Source: Sphingomonas quercus
Lineage (GTDB): Bacteria; Pseudomonadota; Alphaproteobacteria; Sphingomonadales; Sphingomonadaceae
Direction: 5' to 3'
Length of the DNA: 64,000 bases
Assembly: GCF_018863195.1 (NCBI RefSeq)
Contig: NZ_JAHKRT010000002.1
Location: 372,001-436,000 of the forward strand
Shown: piece after piece, positions 30,009-40,218 of the stretch
Layout of the letters: each line of letters opens with the position of its first letter
Numbering within the stretch: position 1 is the stretch's first letter
The notes under the pieces: model-generated
Databases searched by the model: none
Seen by the model: the letters and a program-made list of their open reading frames with translations, nothing else
Told to the model about the DNA's origin: nothing
Made by a program: the position numbers and the translations under genes

Positions 30009-30643
30009 GCGAACTTTTCCTCTCGGCCCTGGTCACCTTCTTCGTGGTGATCGATCCGCCGGGCTGCGCGCCGATCTTCGCGGGGCTGACGCGGGGCGCC
30101 CCGGCCGCGCACCGCACGGCCATGGCGATCCGCTCGACCCTGGTCGCGGCCGGCATCCTGTTCGTATTCGCAGTGGTCGGTGAGCGGTTGCTCCACATGC
30201 TCGGCATCGGCCTGCCGGCGTTCCGCATCGCCGGCGGCATCATGCTGTTCCTGATCGCGCTCGAAATGGTGTTCGAGAAGCGCACCCAGCGTCGCGAGGA
30301 GCGGGTGCGCGAGGTCAATGAGGAGCCCGGATACGATCCGGAGCATGACGACATCTCGGTCTTCCCGATGGCGATCCCGATGATCGCCGGGCCGGGCTCG
30401 ATCGCGTCCTCGATGCTGCTGATGGCACGCAGCCACGGGCCCACCGAAAGCGCGCTGGTGCTGGGGGCGCTGGCACTGGTGCTGCTGGTGACGATGGTGT
30501 CGCTGCTCGCCGCCGGCCCGCTGATGCGCGCCATCGGCGTGAAGATGGAAGCGATGATCACCCGCATCCTCGGCGTGCTGCTGGCGGCTCTCGCCGCGCA
30601 GTTCGTCATCACCGGCATCACCGAGAGCTTTATCAGCCGATAA
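30005..30643 (+). CDS. MarC family membrane protein
   Basis: This 212-residue protein with six hydrophobic helices matches the MarC/UPF0056 family (LVTFFVVIDPPGCAPIF near the N-terminus, FPMAIPMIAGPGSIASSM in the middle). The family was once linked to multiple antibiotic resistance, but that is not supported for E. coli MarC, and transport of small solutes is only presumed. Translation is coupled to the upstream secreted protein by an ATGA overlap, and its end overlaps the convergent membrane protein gene by 11 bases. Confidence 0.88.
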   Translation: MSELFLSALVTFFVVIDPPGCAPIFAGLTRGAPAAHRTAMAIRSTLVAAGILFVFAVVGERLLHMLGIGLPAFRIAGGIMLFLIALEMVFEKRTQRREERVREVNEEPGYDPEHDDISVFPMAIPMIAGPGSIASSMLLMARSHGPTESALVLGALALVLLVTMVSLLAAGPLMRAIGVKMEAMITRILGVLLAALAAQFVITGITESFISR

Positions 30644-32408
30644 CCTTCCACAGACGAAGCGGATTGCGCGTCGGCAAGGCCACCGGGCTCAGCCAGCCGG
30701 GCGCGCGGCCATTGGCGAGCATCATGTAGAAGCCCTGCTTCGCCTCGGTGGCGTAGATCGTCGACTCGCCCATGCCGGGGCAGATCAGCACCCATTGCAC
30801 GCCATGCCGGCGAACGACGTCGTGGGCCACCGCCTCGCTGCCGCGGAAGGCGTGCTGCACGTCGAGGATCGCCGCGCCGTTGCGGTGATAGGGGCCGGCG
30901 ATGGCGCTGTGATGCGTCGTCGCCACCAGCCGCGGGCCGAAATCGACCAGCGTGAGGAAGGTCGCCGCCGGCAGCCGGGCGATCGGCCGCAGGGAGGGCA
31001 ATGTCGAGCAGAAGCGGCTGCGATCGGGCACGCCGGGCCTGAGGTCCGCCTTGCGGGTCGGCGCCGCCGGCGGCAGCGACTGGACCAGCAGCCGCGCCGC
31101 CACTCCCGAAGCAAGCAGGAACACCGCCGGCACCAGCAGCACAGCCGACAGCCGCCGCCCCTCGCGTGACCGGAAATATATCAGCGAATACCAGGTGATC
31201 GCCATCGCGCCGGGCGCGGCGAGCAACTGGGCAGCCGGCGCCGCGCGCATCTGCCACAGCAGGAGCGCGCTCGACGCCGCGGCAAAGAACAGGGCGCAGG
31301 CCCAGGCGGGGAATCGGGCGGTGCCGCGGGACCGCCAGGTCGCCCAGAGCGCGCCGATCAGACCGACCAGCGGCAGCGCCGCGATCTGCACGCCGGTGCG
31401 CCAGGGATGGAGATAGATGGGCCGGGCCTCGCGGACATGGCTCAGCCAGATGCGGTTGAGTTCGGGCGAGACATTTTCCGGCCGGCCGAGGCATTGCGGC
31501 CACTGCGTCGCATGGAAGCCGGCGAGCACCGCGCCCGCCGCCAGCGCCAGCGCCAGCCGCGCCCGCCAGTCGCCGACCCGCGCCAGCGCCAGCCCGACGA
31601 CCAGCGCGCCGCCGACCAGCGCATCGGACAGCCATACCGGCGACAGCGCGTCGCACACGGCCGCCGCATTGTCCCACGAGGCGAAGCCGGCAAAGCCGAG
31701 CCCCGCGCCGGCGGCAAGGCTGATGCCGTAGCCGGCCAGCCGCCGCGCATCGCCGGGATCGGCCACCCAGCGCAGCACCAGGGCGGCGGCGGCGATGCCG
31801 AAATAGGGCAGCATCTCGAGCCCGATGGTCAACGAGGCGGCGGTGGCGAGGCCCGTCGTCACGCCGCCGCGCAGCCGGCGGGGATCGGCGACGCCGGCCA
31901 GGGTCAGCGCGAGGAAGGCGAGCTGCCAGCCATGATGGTCGATGCGCAGCGGCATCCACATCAGCAGGGCCGATTCGCCGCACAGCATCATCGCCACGGC
32001 CGCCACCCATGCGCCCGGCGATACCAGCCGCCGCGCGGTCAGCGCCATGCCGAGCATCGCCAGCGCGAGCGGGAGCAGCGGCGCGACCGCCACCGCAGCC
32101 TTATCGGCGATGATCGTCCCCCAGAAGGGACGGACGATGAGGATGATGCCGGCGATCGGCAGGTCGACCAGCCGCGACCAGTGGATGCTGGCGCCGCCCG
32201 GCGGATCGAGATGATATTGGCGCAGATCATACCAGCCCTGGCCGCGCAGCCAGTCACGCACCTCGGCGAAGCGCAGATTGTCGTCGGTGTCGCCGAGCGC
32301 GAACCAGCCGATCGCCCCCCATTTTGACCAGAGCATCCAGGCGGCGGCCAGCACCCAGGCGGCGAACAGCCATTTCAGCCAGCCTTTTCCGCCGAAAACC
32401 TGGTCCAT
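30633..32408 (-). CDS. Large multi-pass membrane protein, probable GT-C glycosyltransferase
   Basis: This 591-residue protein has a single N-terminal helix, an acidic periplasmic loop (GDTDDNLRFAEVRDWLRGQGW, about residues 40-60), about ten further helices and a soluble C-terminal domain of about 150 residues. This layout and the DD-containing first loop resemble STT3/GT-C lipid-linked glycosyltransferases. The family is common in sphingomonads but uncharacterised. The ATG at 32408 places a normal helix at the start. It is divergent from the GtrA-like gene, which fits a lipid-linked sugar pathway. Confidence 0.7.
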   Translation of the reverse strand: MDQVFGGKGWLKWLFAAWVLAAAWMLWSKWGAIGWFALGDTDDNLRFAEVRDWLRGQGWYDLRQYHLDPPGGASIHWSRLVDLPIAGIILIVRPFWGTIIADKAAVAVAPLLPLALAMLGMALTARRLVSPGAWVAAVAMMLCGESALLMWMPLRIDHHGWQLAFLALTLAGVADPRRLRGGVTTGLATAASLTIGLEMLPYFGIAAAALVLRWVADPGDARRLAGYGISLAAGAGLGFAGFASWDNAAAVCDALSPVWLSDALVGGALVVGLALARVGDWRARLALALAAGAVLAGFHATQWPQCLGRPENVSPELNRIWLSHVREARPIYLHPWRTGVQIAALPLVGLIGALWATWRSRGTARFPAWACALFFAAASSALLLWQMRAAPAAQLLAAPGAMAITWYSLIYFRSREGRRLSAVLLVPAVFLLASGVAARLLVQSLPPAAPTRKADLRPGVPDRSRFCSTLPSLRPIARLPAATFLTLVDFGPRLVATTHHSAIAGPYHRNGAAILDVQHAFRGSEAVAHDVVRRHGVQWVLICPGMGESTIYATEAKQGFYMMLANGRAPGWLSPVALPTRNPLRLWKVIG

Positions 32409-32472
32409 ACACCCTTTCCTTGGCCTGCTTCTGCCCCTAGTCGGTCCGGCGTAAAGGGCAAGGACGACACCG

Positions 32473-32877
32473 GTGCTGGACACGATCGACACGGAGCGGA
32501 AGGCGTTGATCGCCCAGATCATTCGCTATGCGGTGACCGGGGTCGGGGTGACGCTGGTGCAGAGCGCGATCTACTGGCTCGGCGTCTACCCGCTGCATCT
32601 GGCGCCGCTCGTCTCGCATTGCGTGGCGTCGGCGATCGCGGTGGTGGTCGGCCATCAGGTGCACAGCCGCTACAGCTTCAAGGGGCATGGCAGCGGGCAG
32701 GAGCCGACCTTCCTGCGGTTCGTGGCGGTGGCGCTGTTCGGCATCGCCCTCAACGCGCTGTGGGTGTGGCTGCTCACCTCGCCGCTCAACCTGCCGGACT
32801 GGACGCCGATCCTCGCCTATCTGCTGGTCACGCCGGCGATCGTGTTCGTGTTCAATCGGACCTGGGTGTTCCGCTGA
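32473..32877 (+). CDS. GtrA-like flippase protein
   Basis: This 134-residue protein with four hydrophobic helices matches the GtrA/DPMS family (QIIRYAVTGVGVTLVQSAIY at the N-terminus, FNRTWVFR at the end). GtrA proteins are thought to flip undecaprenyl-phosphate-glucose or similar lipid-linked sugars. The start is a GTG at 32473. The last 26 bases overlap the convergent 521-residue membrane protein gene. No dedicated GT2 partner gene is adjacent. Confidence 0.85.
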   Translation: MLDTIDTERKALIAQIIRYAVTGVGVTLVQSAIYWLGVYPLHLAPLVSHCVASAIAVVVGHQVHSRYSFKGHGSGQEPTFLRFVAVALFGIALNALWVWLLTSPLNLPDWTPILAYLLVTPAIVFVFNRTWVFR

Positions 32878-34417
32878 CCGAATGATCCACCCGGTAGAGC
32901 GCGCCGGACCTTTCGCCGAACCACAGCGGGATCAGCTCCGGATAATCGACCGGCCGCTTGGCCGGCGCCACGTCGATCAGCCACACATAGTCGAAGGCGT
33001 CGCGCGGAAAGCTTTGCACGGCCGGCTCGAGCAGGCTCTCGGCGCGCGAGCGGCAGCGCCGCGTCGGCCGCACGATCTGGGACGGATCGCGGGTGTAGCG
33101 GCCGCCCTTGTCGTAATGGACGGTGAGCAGCTGCGCGCCGGGCATCACCCACTGATCGTTGACGAATGCATCGCGCCGGACGGTGGCGAGGCTGGAGAGA
33201 TGTTCGGTGCGCGCGGTGTGCCATTCGCGCGAGCAGGGCATGCTCGCCAGCGCCAGCACGCGGCTGCCGCGGGCGATGTGATCGAGGGCCGGCTCCTGCG
33301 CCTGCCAGCCCGCGCTGTAGAGGGCGAGCGCCGCCGTCGAGGTGCCGACGCGGGCGAGGAAGAACAGGGTCGCGCCGATCGCCCACGCCGCCTGTCCGCG
33401 ATGGCTGAAGCCTGAGGGATTGAAGGCGAGCACCGCGCACATCACCACCGTCGGCGCGAGGCGCATATCGGCATAGGCGGAGCCGAGCAGGATGCGCGGC
33501 AGCACCGCGAAGGTGATCGCCATCACCGCAGCGGCCAGCGCCAGCACGGGGTCGACGCGGAACCGCCGCTCCACCACCGCGACCACGAACAGCACATGGA
33601 GCAGCAGCGCCCCGACGATATCCCAGTCGCGCCAGCGCTCGCGGAGCACCGACAGCAGGTAGCCGAGCTTGACCCGCCAGTAGAACCAGTCGCCGGTGGT
33701 GCCCGCTGCCTGTCCGCGCCACGCCACCATCAGCAGGATCGGCGGCCAGAGCGGCCAGCAGGCGAGGCCGGCGCGGATCGCCGCGATGATCAGCCCGTCG
33801 CCGCTGCGCCTGTAGGCGACGAGCTCGGCCGAAAAGACGAGCAGGCCGAGCACGCCCCAGCCGAACACATGGGCGAACCAGATGGCGATGCCGATCGGCA
33901 CGAACAGGCCCATACGCAGCCGCCGCCAGCCCAGCCGCCCGAGGCGAAGCCACAGCGCGAAGGCGCACATCGCCAGCCCCATCGACAGCGCGAAGTTCAC
34001 GAAGCCGAACTGATAGGGATAGCCCCAGGCCAGCGGCAGCGCGAAGGCGGCGGTGGCCGGCACCCGGCCATGCGTCTCGCGGACGATGCCGATCAGGCCG
34101 GCGACGGTGATCGGCGGAATGGCCAGAACGACGAGCTTGACCGCCGGCTCCAGCCCGATCAGCGGCGCCAGTGCCTGAACCAGCAGATCGACGCCGAGAT
34201 TGGCGAGGATCGCCCATTTGAAGCCGAAATATTGCGCCAGATAGGGGGAGCTATCGATATCGAGCTGGACCCGATAGCGGCCCATATGGCCGAGCAGGTC
34301 GGTCAGGGGCGGGATCGGCGGCCACAACAGGGGCACCACCGACAGCGCGATCAGCAGCAGGGCATAGGGCCGCCCTTCCCACCAGGCACGGGGCGGTGAG
34401 GCGACGGTGGTGGTCAT
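32852..34417 (-). CDS. Multi-pass membrane protein, unknown function
   Basis: This 521-residue protein has about eleven hydrophobic helices and a C-terminal soluble segment of about 100 residues (VTVHYDKGGRYTRDPSQ, then FDYVWLIDVAP). The first loop after the N-terminal helix carries PPLTDLLGHMGRYRVQLD, an arrangement similar to GT-C glycosyltransferases, but no DxD/ExD motif can be named with confidence. The ATG at 34417 is chosen over an upstream start in a Pro-rich leader. It shares its 3' end with the GtrA-like gene. Confidence 0.65.
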   Translation of the reverse strand: MTTTVASPPRAWWEGRPYALLLIALSVVPLLWPPIPPLTDLLGHMGRYRVQLDIDSSPYLAQYFGFKWAILANLGVDLLVQALAPLIGLEPAVKLVVLAIPPITVAGLIGIVRETHGRVPATAAFALPLAWGYPYQFGFVNFALSMGLAMCAFALWLRLGRLGWRRLRMGLFVPIGIAIWFAHVFGWGVLGLLVFSAELVAYRRSGDGLIIAAIRAGLACWPLWPPILLMVAWRGQAAGTTGDWFYWRVKLGYLLSVLRERWRDWDIVGALLLHVLFVVAVVERRFRVDPVLALAAAVMAITFAVLPRILLGSAYADMRLAPTVVMCAVLAFNPSGFSHRGQAAWAIGATLFFLARVGTSTAALALYSAGWQAQEPALDHIARGSRVLALASMPCSREWHTARTEHLSSLATVRRDAFVNDQWVMPGAQLLTVHYDKGGRYTRDPSQIVRPTRRCRSRAESLLEPAVQSFPRDAFDYVWLIDVAPAKRPVDYPELIPLWFGERSGALYRVDHSVSGTPRSD

Positions 34418-34481
34418 CGCTGAATTGCTATGCGGGGGAGGGGTCGGCGGCAAGCGGGCGCTGGGCCGCCGCATCCATCAT

Positions 34482-34570
34482 CGTCATGCTGAACCTGTTT
34501 CCGCACCCACCGCGCCACAGGCGACACCATCGGAAGGATGAGTGGATGCTGAAACAGGTTCAGCATGACG
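34482..34570. repeat. REP-like element with perfect 20-bp inverted arms
   Basis: The arm at 34482-34501 begins CGTCATGCTG and ends CTGTTTC. It is the exact reverse complement of 34551-34570, with a 49-base centre between them. The element lies immediately after argG (minus strand) and may also serve as its terminator. Related, more degenerate copies are at 26937-27020 and 18833-18930. Confidence 0.85.
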
Positions 34571-34579
34571 AAGAAGGGT

Positions 34580-35794
34580 TCAGCGATCGCGCCGGCCGAG
34601 CAGGCGCAGGCGCAGCGCGTTGAGCTTGATGAAGCCCGCCGCGTCGCGCTGGTCATAGGCGCCGGCGTCATCCTCGAAGGTGACGACCTTCTCGGAGTAG
34701 AGGCTGTGCGGGCTCTTGCGGCCAATGACATGGACGCCGCCCTTGTAGAGCTTGAGGCGCACCGTGCCCGCCACCTTGGCCTGGCTGTGGTCGATCGCGG
34801 CCTGGAGCATCTCGCGCTCCGGCGAGAACCAGAAGCCGTTGTAGATCAGCTCGGCATAACGCGGCGCCAGCTCGTCCTTGAGGTGGGCGGCGCCGCGATC
34901 GAGCGTGATCTGCTCGATCGCGCGATGGGCGAGGTGGAGGATGGTGCCGCCCGGCGTCTCGTACATGCCGCGGCTCTTCATGCCGACGAAGCGGTTCTCG
35001 ACGAGATCGAGCCGGCCGATGCCGTGGGTGCGGCCGAGGTCGTTGAGCCTGGCGAGCAGGCTCGCCGGCGACAAGGCCTCGCCGTTCACCGCGATCGCGT
35101 CGCCGCGCTCGAAATCGATGGTGATGATCTCGGGAGTGTCCGGCGCGTCCTCCGGGTTGACGGTGCGCGAGAAGACATAGTCGGGCACCTCCTCCCACGG
35201 ATCTTCCAGCACCTTGCCCTCGGACGAGGTGTGGAGGAGGTTGGCGTCGGTGGAGAAGGGGGCCTCGCCGCGCTTGTCCTTGGGCACCGGAATCTGGTGC
35301 GCCTCGGCATATTCGATCAGCCGGGTGCGGCTGGTGAGATCCCATTCGCGCCACGGCGCGATCACCTTGATGTCGGGATTGAGCGCGTAATAGCCCAGCT
35401 CGAAGCGGACCTGGTCATTGCCCTTGCCGGTGGCGCCGTGGGAGACGGCGTCGGCGCCGACCTTGGCCGCGATTTCGATCTGGCGCTTGGCGATCAGTGG
35501 CCGCGCGATCGAGGTGCCGAGCAGGTAGAGCCCTTCGTAGAGCGCGTTGGCGCGCATCATCGGGAAGACGTAATCCGCGACGAACTCCTCGCGCAGATCG
35601 TCGATGAAGATGTTCTCCGGCTTCACCCCCATCAGCAGCGCCTTCTGGCGGGCCGGCTCCAGCTCCTCGCCCTGGCCGAGATCGGCGGTGAAGGTGACGA
35701 CCTCGCAATTATAGGTCTCGCGCAGCCACTTCAGGATGACGCTCGTGTCGAGACCCCCCGAATAGGCGAGCACGACCTTCTTGACGTCCGACAT
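34580..35794 (-). CDS. argG: Argininosuccinate synthase
   Basis: ArgG condenses citrulline and aspartate with ATP, the penultimate step of arginine synthesis. The 404 residues match the family. The N-type PP-loop is AYSGGLDTS at about residues 9-17, [13 protein letters not shown] is the citrulline/aspartate region, and the [10 protein letters not shown] stretch is typical. The ATG at 35794 fits [14 protein letters not shown]; longer frames are not conserved. The gene is divergent from the EF-hand protein gene at 35941. Confidence 0.97.
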   Translation of the reverse strand: MSDVKKVVLAYSGGLDTSVILKWLRETYNCEVVTFTADLGQGEELEPARQKALLMGVKPENIFIDDLREEFVADYVFPMMRANALYEGLYLLGTSIARPLIAKRQIEIAAKVGADAVSHGATGKGNDQVRFELGYYALNPDIKVIAPWREWDLTSRTRLIEYAEAHQIPVPKDKRGEAPFSTDANLLHTSSEGKVLEDPWEEVPDYVFSRTVNPEDAPDTPEIITIDFERGDAIAVNGEALSPASLLARLNDLGRTHGIGRLDLVENRFVGMKSRGMYETPGGTILHLAHRAIEQITLDRGAAHLKDELAPRYAELIYNGFWFSPEREMLQAAIDHSQAKVAGTVRLKLYKGGVHVIGRKSPHSLYSEKVVTFEDDAGAYDQRDAAGFIKLNALRLRLLGRRDR

Positions 35795-35940
35795 GGCTGA
35801 TTCCCTGATCTGATTGGGGGAGAATTGCGCGCGGCCTCTGCCATCGCTGCCCGCCCGGTTCAAGCGCAGGATCATTCAGCGGCCATATAGCCGCTCGCGC
35901 CTATCCCCGGCCCCGGCTTTTCCGTGGGGAGTGCAAGACG

Positions 35941-36456
35941 ATGCGTGCCGCTTACTGGATGGGTTTGTGCCTTGCCGCGGCCGTCGCCGCGCCCGCCGCC
36001 GGCCTGGCGCAGGGCCAGCCGGCCGGGGATCGGATGAAGGCGATGTTCGATCGCGTCGACACCAATCATGACGGCTATATCAGCCGCGACGAGGCCGATG
36101 CCGCGGGCGCCGCGATGCGCCAGCGCATGCAGGAACGCCGCACCGCCCAGCGCGACAAGGCTTTCGCCCGGCTCGACAGCAATGGCGACGGGGCGATCAG
36201 CCGGCCGGAATTCGACTCCGCGCCGCGAGTCGCCGGTCAGGCGCGGCGCGGCCAGCCGGGACGCGGCGGGGCGCAGGGCGGCGCCGGCGGCGGCGGCATG
36301 CTGTCGGCGATGTTCGACCGCATGGATGCGGATCATGACGGTCGTGTCTCGCTCGCCGAGGCAGAGGCGGCAGCCCAGCAGCGCATGGCGATACGTGGCC
36401 GGCGGGCGCCGGCCGGCGATGCGAGCGAGCGGCCGCTGGGCGAGGGACGGAACTGA
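35941..36456 (+). CDS. Exported EF-hand protein
   Basis: This 171-residue protein has a signal peptide (LCLAAAVAAPAAGLAQG, cleavage near residue 25) and three canonical EF-hand loops: DTNHDGYISRDE, DSNGDGAISRPE and DADHDGRVSLAE. A glycine-rich linker separates the second and third. The loops have the Asp/Asn at positions 1, 3 and 5 and Glu at 12 needed for Ca2+. The role is unknown; such CREC/EF-hand proteins are common in sphingomonad periplasms. Confidence 0.88.
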   Translation: MRAAYWMGLCLAAAVAAPAAGLAQGQPAGDRMKAMFDRVDTNHDGYISRDEADAAGAAMRQRMQERRTAQRDKAFARLDSNGDGAISRPEFDSAPRVAGQARRGQPGRGGAQGGAGGGGMLSAMFDRMDADHDGRVSLAEAEAAAQQRMAIRGRRAPAGDASERPLGEGRN

Positions 36457-36467
36457 CCGGCTGAAGC

Positions 36468-36494
36468 CCCTCTCCCCTGACGCGGGGGAGAGGG
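36468..36494. terminator. Convergent hairpin terminator between the EF-hand gene and rlmN
   Basis: CCCTCTCCCC (36468-36477) pairs perfectly with GGGGAGAGGG (36485-36494) around a 7-base loop. It fills the 40-base gap between the two stop codons. No T-tract follows. Confidence 0.6.
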
Positions 36495-36496
36495 CC

Positions 36497-37702
<1,206 letters not shown>

Positions 37703-37734
37703 CGCGCGCACATAAGCGAAACGCGGTGTTTTTT

Positions 37735-38217
37735 CTAGCGCGCCGGGCAGGCGAGCGTCGCGGCGTCGATCGCGCTCGCCGCGCCGCCCAGCGCGTAGGC
37801 GTCGCGGAAGCGCCGGCCATCGGTGCCGGTGGCGTCGATGCGCAGCGTCTCTCCCGTCCGCATCGCGGCGATGATCGCGGCATCGGCATGGGCATTGGCG
37901 CCGCGCGCCTCCTGGCCGGTGGCCGGCAGGATGATGGCGCGGTCGTCAACCGTCAGGCGCACCGGGGCACCCGGCGCGACCGGGCGGCTGAGATGGACCC
38001 GCACCGCCCGCTGCCGCCCGGGGAAATGGGCGACGGCAACGAAGCCCCGCGGCGCGCGCGGGGTGCGCGCGATGGCGTAGCAGCGCGGCGGGTCCCGGTC
38101 CCGGAAGGCCGCCCATCCCTGCCAGGCGCCGAGCAGATCGCGCCCAGCGGCCGGGCTGGCCAGCAGGACGGTCGCGAACGCCAGCATCATCGCCTTGCCG
38201 AGCATGGACGGGGTCAT
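37735..38217 (-). CDS. Secreted IalB-like protein
   Basis: This 160-residue protein has a signal peptide ([15 protein letters not shown]) and a short mature domain beginning [22 protein letters not shown]. The W...F...PPRCY pattern and the terminal ATLACP place it near the invasion-associated-locus-B family, and the two Cys could form a disulfide. Function is unknown outside pathogens. The gene lies 32 bases upstream of rlmN on the same strand and may be cotranscribed with it. Confidence 0.65.
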   Translation of the reverse strand: MTPSMLGKAMMLAFATVLLASPAAGRDLLGAWQGWAAFRDRDPPRCYAIARTPRAPRGFVAVAHFPGRQRAVRVHLSRPVAPGAPVRLTVDDRAIILPATGQEARGANAHADAAIIAAMRTGETLRIDATGTDGRRFRDAYALGGAASAIDAATLACPAR

Positions 38218-38339
38218 GGCCGGACTGTGACACCTGCGCAACAGTTTATGACGTTTAGGTGGCGTTCATGAAAAGCCGGCCCGGATGCCCCATCTGGGCT
38301 CCGTCCTCTCCACGAGGGCAAAAGAGTAAGGAGTTGCTT

Positions 38340-38906
38340 ATGCGTAATCTTGTTCTCGCCGCGATGTTTGCGGCGACCGCAGCCGCGCCCGCTTTGGCGC
38401 AGGACGCTGCCGCCTCGTTCACGGGGCCGCGCGTCGAGGGAATCGTCGGCTGGGATCGGGTCAGCAATGACGGGCATGACGATGGCGTCACCTATGGCGT
38501 CGGCGCCGGCTATGACATGCGCTTCGGAAATCTCGTCGCCGGCGTCGAGACGGAGCTCAGCGATTCCAACGTCAAGCAATGCTATGGCGTGAGCGTCGGC
38601 GGCAATGGCGTGTGCGCCAGCATGGGTCGCGACATCTATGTCGGCGGCCGCGTCGGCACGGTGCTCGGCGATCGCACGCTGCTTTATGCGAAGGCGGGCT
38701 ACACCAATGCCCGCGCCAGCCTCGCGGTGACGACGCCGAACGGCACCACCCGCGCCCATGAGAATCTCGACGGCGTGCGCGTCGGCGCCGGCGCCGAATA
38801 TGCGCTGACCTCGAACGCCTATCTCAAGGCCGAGTATCGCTATTCCAATTATCAGGACGGCTTCAGCCGCAACCAGCTGGTCGGGGGCTTCGGCTTCCGT
38901 TTCTGA
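38340..38906 (+). CDS. Outer-membrane beta-barrel protein
   Basis: This 188-residue protein has a signal peptide (MRNLVLAAMFAATAAAPALAQ) and alternating amphipathic strands ending in Phe (LVGGFGFRF). It resembles the OmpA-like/Omp25 eight-stranded porin family common in alphaproteobacteria. YAKAGYTNAR and KAEYRYSNY are typical strands. The C-terminal Phe is the usual BAM recognition residue. The ATG at 38340 follows AAGGAG closely. A strong terminator comes 25 bases after the stop. Confidence 0.85.
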   Translation: MRNLVLAAMFAATAAAPALAQDAAASFTGPRVEGIVGWDRVSNDGHDDGVTYGVGAGYDMRFGNLVAGVETELSDSNVKQCYGVSVGGNGVCASMGRDIYVGGRVGTVLGDRTLLYAKAGYTNARASLAVTTPNGTTRAHENLDGVRVGAGAEYALTSNAYLKAEYRYSNYQDGFSRNQLVGGFGFRF

Positions 38907-38931
38907 GCCGGGTCGCCTGTCACTGAAAACG

Positions 38932-38963
38932 AAGAGGCCGGGGCGGAAGCGCTCCGGCCTCTT
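38932..38963 (+). terminator. Terminator after the outer-membrane protein gene
   Basis: AAGAGGCCGG (38932-38941) pairs perfectly with CCGGCCTCTT (38954-38963), a 10-bp stem whose last bases and the following T form a short T-run. It separates the porin gene from dnaN. Confidence 0.8.
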
Positions 38964-39015
38964 TCGCTTGGCAAAGAGCGCGCTATAACCGCCTTCCAAG
39001 AGCATTTCGGGGACA

Positions 39016-40131
39016 ATGATGAAGGCGACGATCGAGCGCGCAACCCTCCTTCGGGGGCTGAGCCATGTCCAGTCCGTGGTCGAGCGCCGCAACACTATTC
39101 CGATCCTGTCCAACGTCCTCATCGAGGCGCAGGGCGGCGAGGGCCTCAAGCTGATGGCGACGGACCTCGACCTGCAGGTGGTCGAGACGGTCGCCGCCGC
39201 GATCGACCAGCCCGGCGCGACGACGGTTTCGGCCCACACCCTGTTCGACATCGTGCGCAAGCTGCCCGAGGGATCGCAGGTCCAGCTCACCGCGGCGGAG
39301 GGCAAGATGCAGGTCGTCGCCGGCCGCGCCCGCTTCAACCTCGCCACGCTGCCGCGCGACGATTTCCCGGTGATCGCCGAGGGCGAGCTGCCGACCCGGT
39401 TCGAGCTTCCCGCCGAGACGTTGAAGCAGATCATCGACAAGACGCGCTTCGCGATCTCCACGGAGGAGACGCGCTATTATCTCAACGGCATCTTCCTGCA
39501 CGTCTCGGACGAGACGCAGCCGGTGCTCAAGGCGGCGGCCACCGACGGCCACCGCCTGGCCCGCGTCACCGTGGCGCGGCCCGAGGGCGCGTCGGGGATG
39601 CCGGACGTGATCATTCCCCGCAAGTGCGTGGCGGAGCTGCGCAAGCTGCTCGACGAGGTGGACGGCTCGGTCGCGATCTCGTTGTCGACCTCCAAGATCC
39701 GCTTCGGGCTGGGCAATGCCACGCTCACCTCCAAGCTGATCGACGGCACTTTCCCGGATTATTCGCGCGTCATCCCGACCGCGAACGACAAGCTGCTCAG
39801 GATCGACCCGAAGAGCTTCATGGAAGGCGTCGACCGCGTCGCCACCATCGCCAGCGAGAAGACCCGCGCCGTGAAGATGGCGCTGGATCGCGACAAGATC
39901 ATCCTCTCCGTCACCTCGCCGGAAAACGGCACGGCGGCCGAGGAAGTGCCCGGCGATTATAGCGCGGCGGGTTTCGAGATCGGCTTCAACGCCCGCTATC
40001 TGCTCGACATCCTCGGCCAGATCGAGGGGGATCAGGTGGAGGTGCATCTGGCCGACGCAGCCGCGCCGACGCTGATTCGCGAGAACGACAAGGCCGCCGC
40101 GCTTTACGTGCTGATGCCGATGCGGGTGTGA
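39016..40131 (+). CDS. dnaN: DNA polymerase III beta sliding clamp
   Basis: The clamp ring encircles DNA and tethers the replicative polymerase. The 371 residues contain three repeated clamp domains and the typical N-terminus KATIERATLLRGLSHVQSVV. The C-terminus MPMRV is the usual ending. Either ATG at 39016 or 39019 may be used. The classical dnaA-dnaN-recF-gyrB order is broken by a sugar dehydrogenase gene; dnaA is not in the window. Confidence 0.97.
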   Translation: MMKATIERATLLRGLSHVQSVVERRNTIPILSNVLIEAQGGEGLKLMATDLDLQVVETVAAAIDQPGATTVSAHTLFDIVRKLPEGSQVQLTAAEGKMQVVAGRARFNLATLPRDDFPVIAEGELPTRFELPAETLKQIIDKTRFAISTEETRYYLNGIFLHVSDETQPVLKAAATDGHRLARVTVARPEGASGMPDVIIPRKCVAELRKLLDEVDGSVAISLSTSKIRFGLGNATLTSKLIDGTFPDYSRVIPTANDKLLRIDPKSFMEGVDRVATIASEKTRAVKMALDRDKIILSVTSPENGTAAEEVPGDYSAAGFEIGFNARYLLDILGQIEGDQVEVHLADAAAPTLIRENDKAAALYVLMPMRV

Positions 40132-40218
40132 GCGCCGGCGGGCTCCGGCGGAAACGGGTTTGACTGCGCCATTAACCACATGAGATGACTGGCCCCGGGA
40201 ATCACTGAGGGGTGTCAC

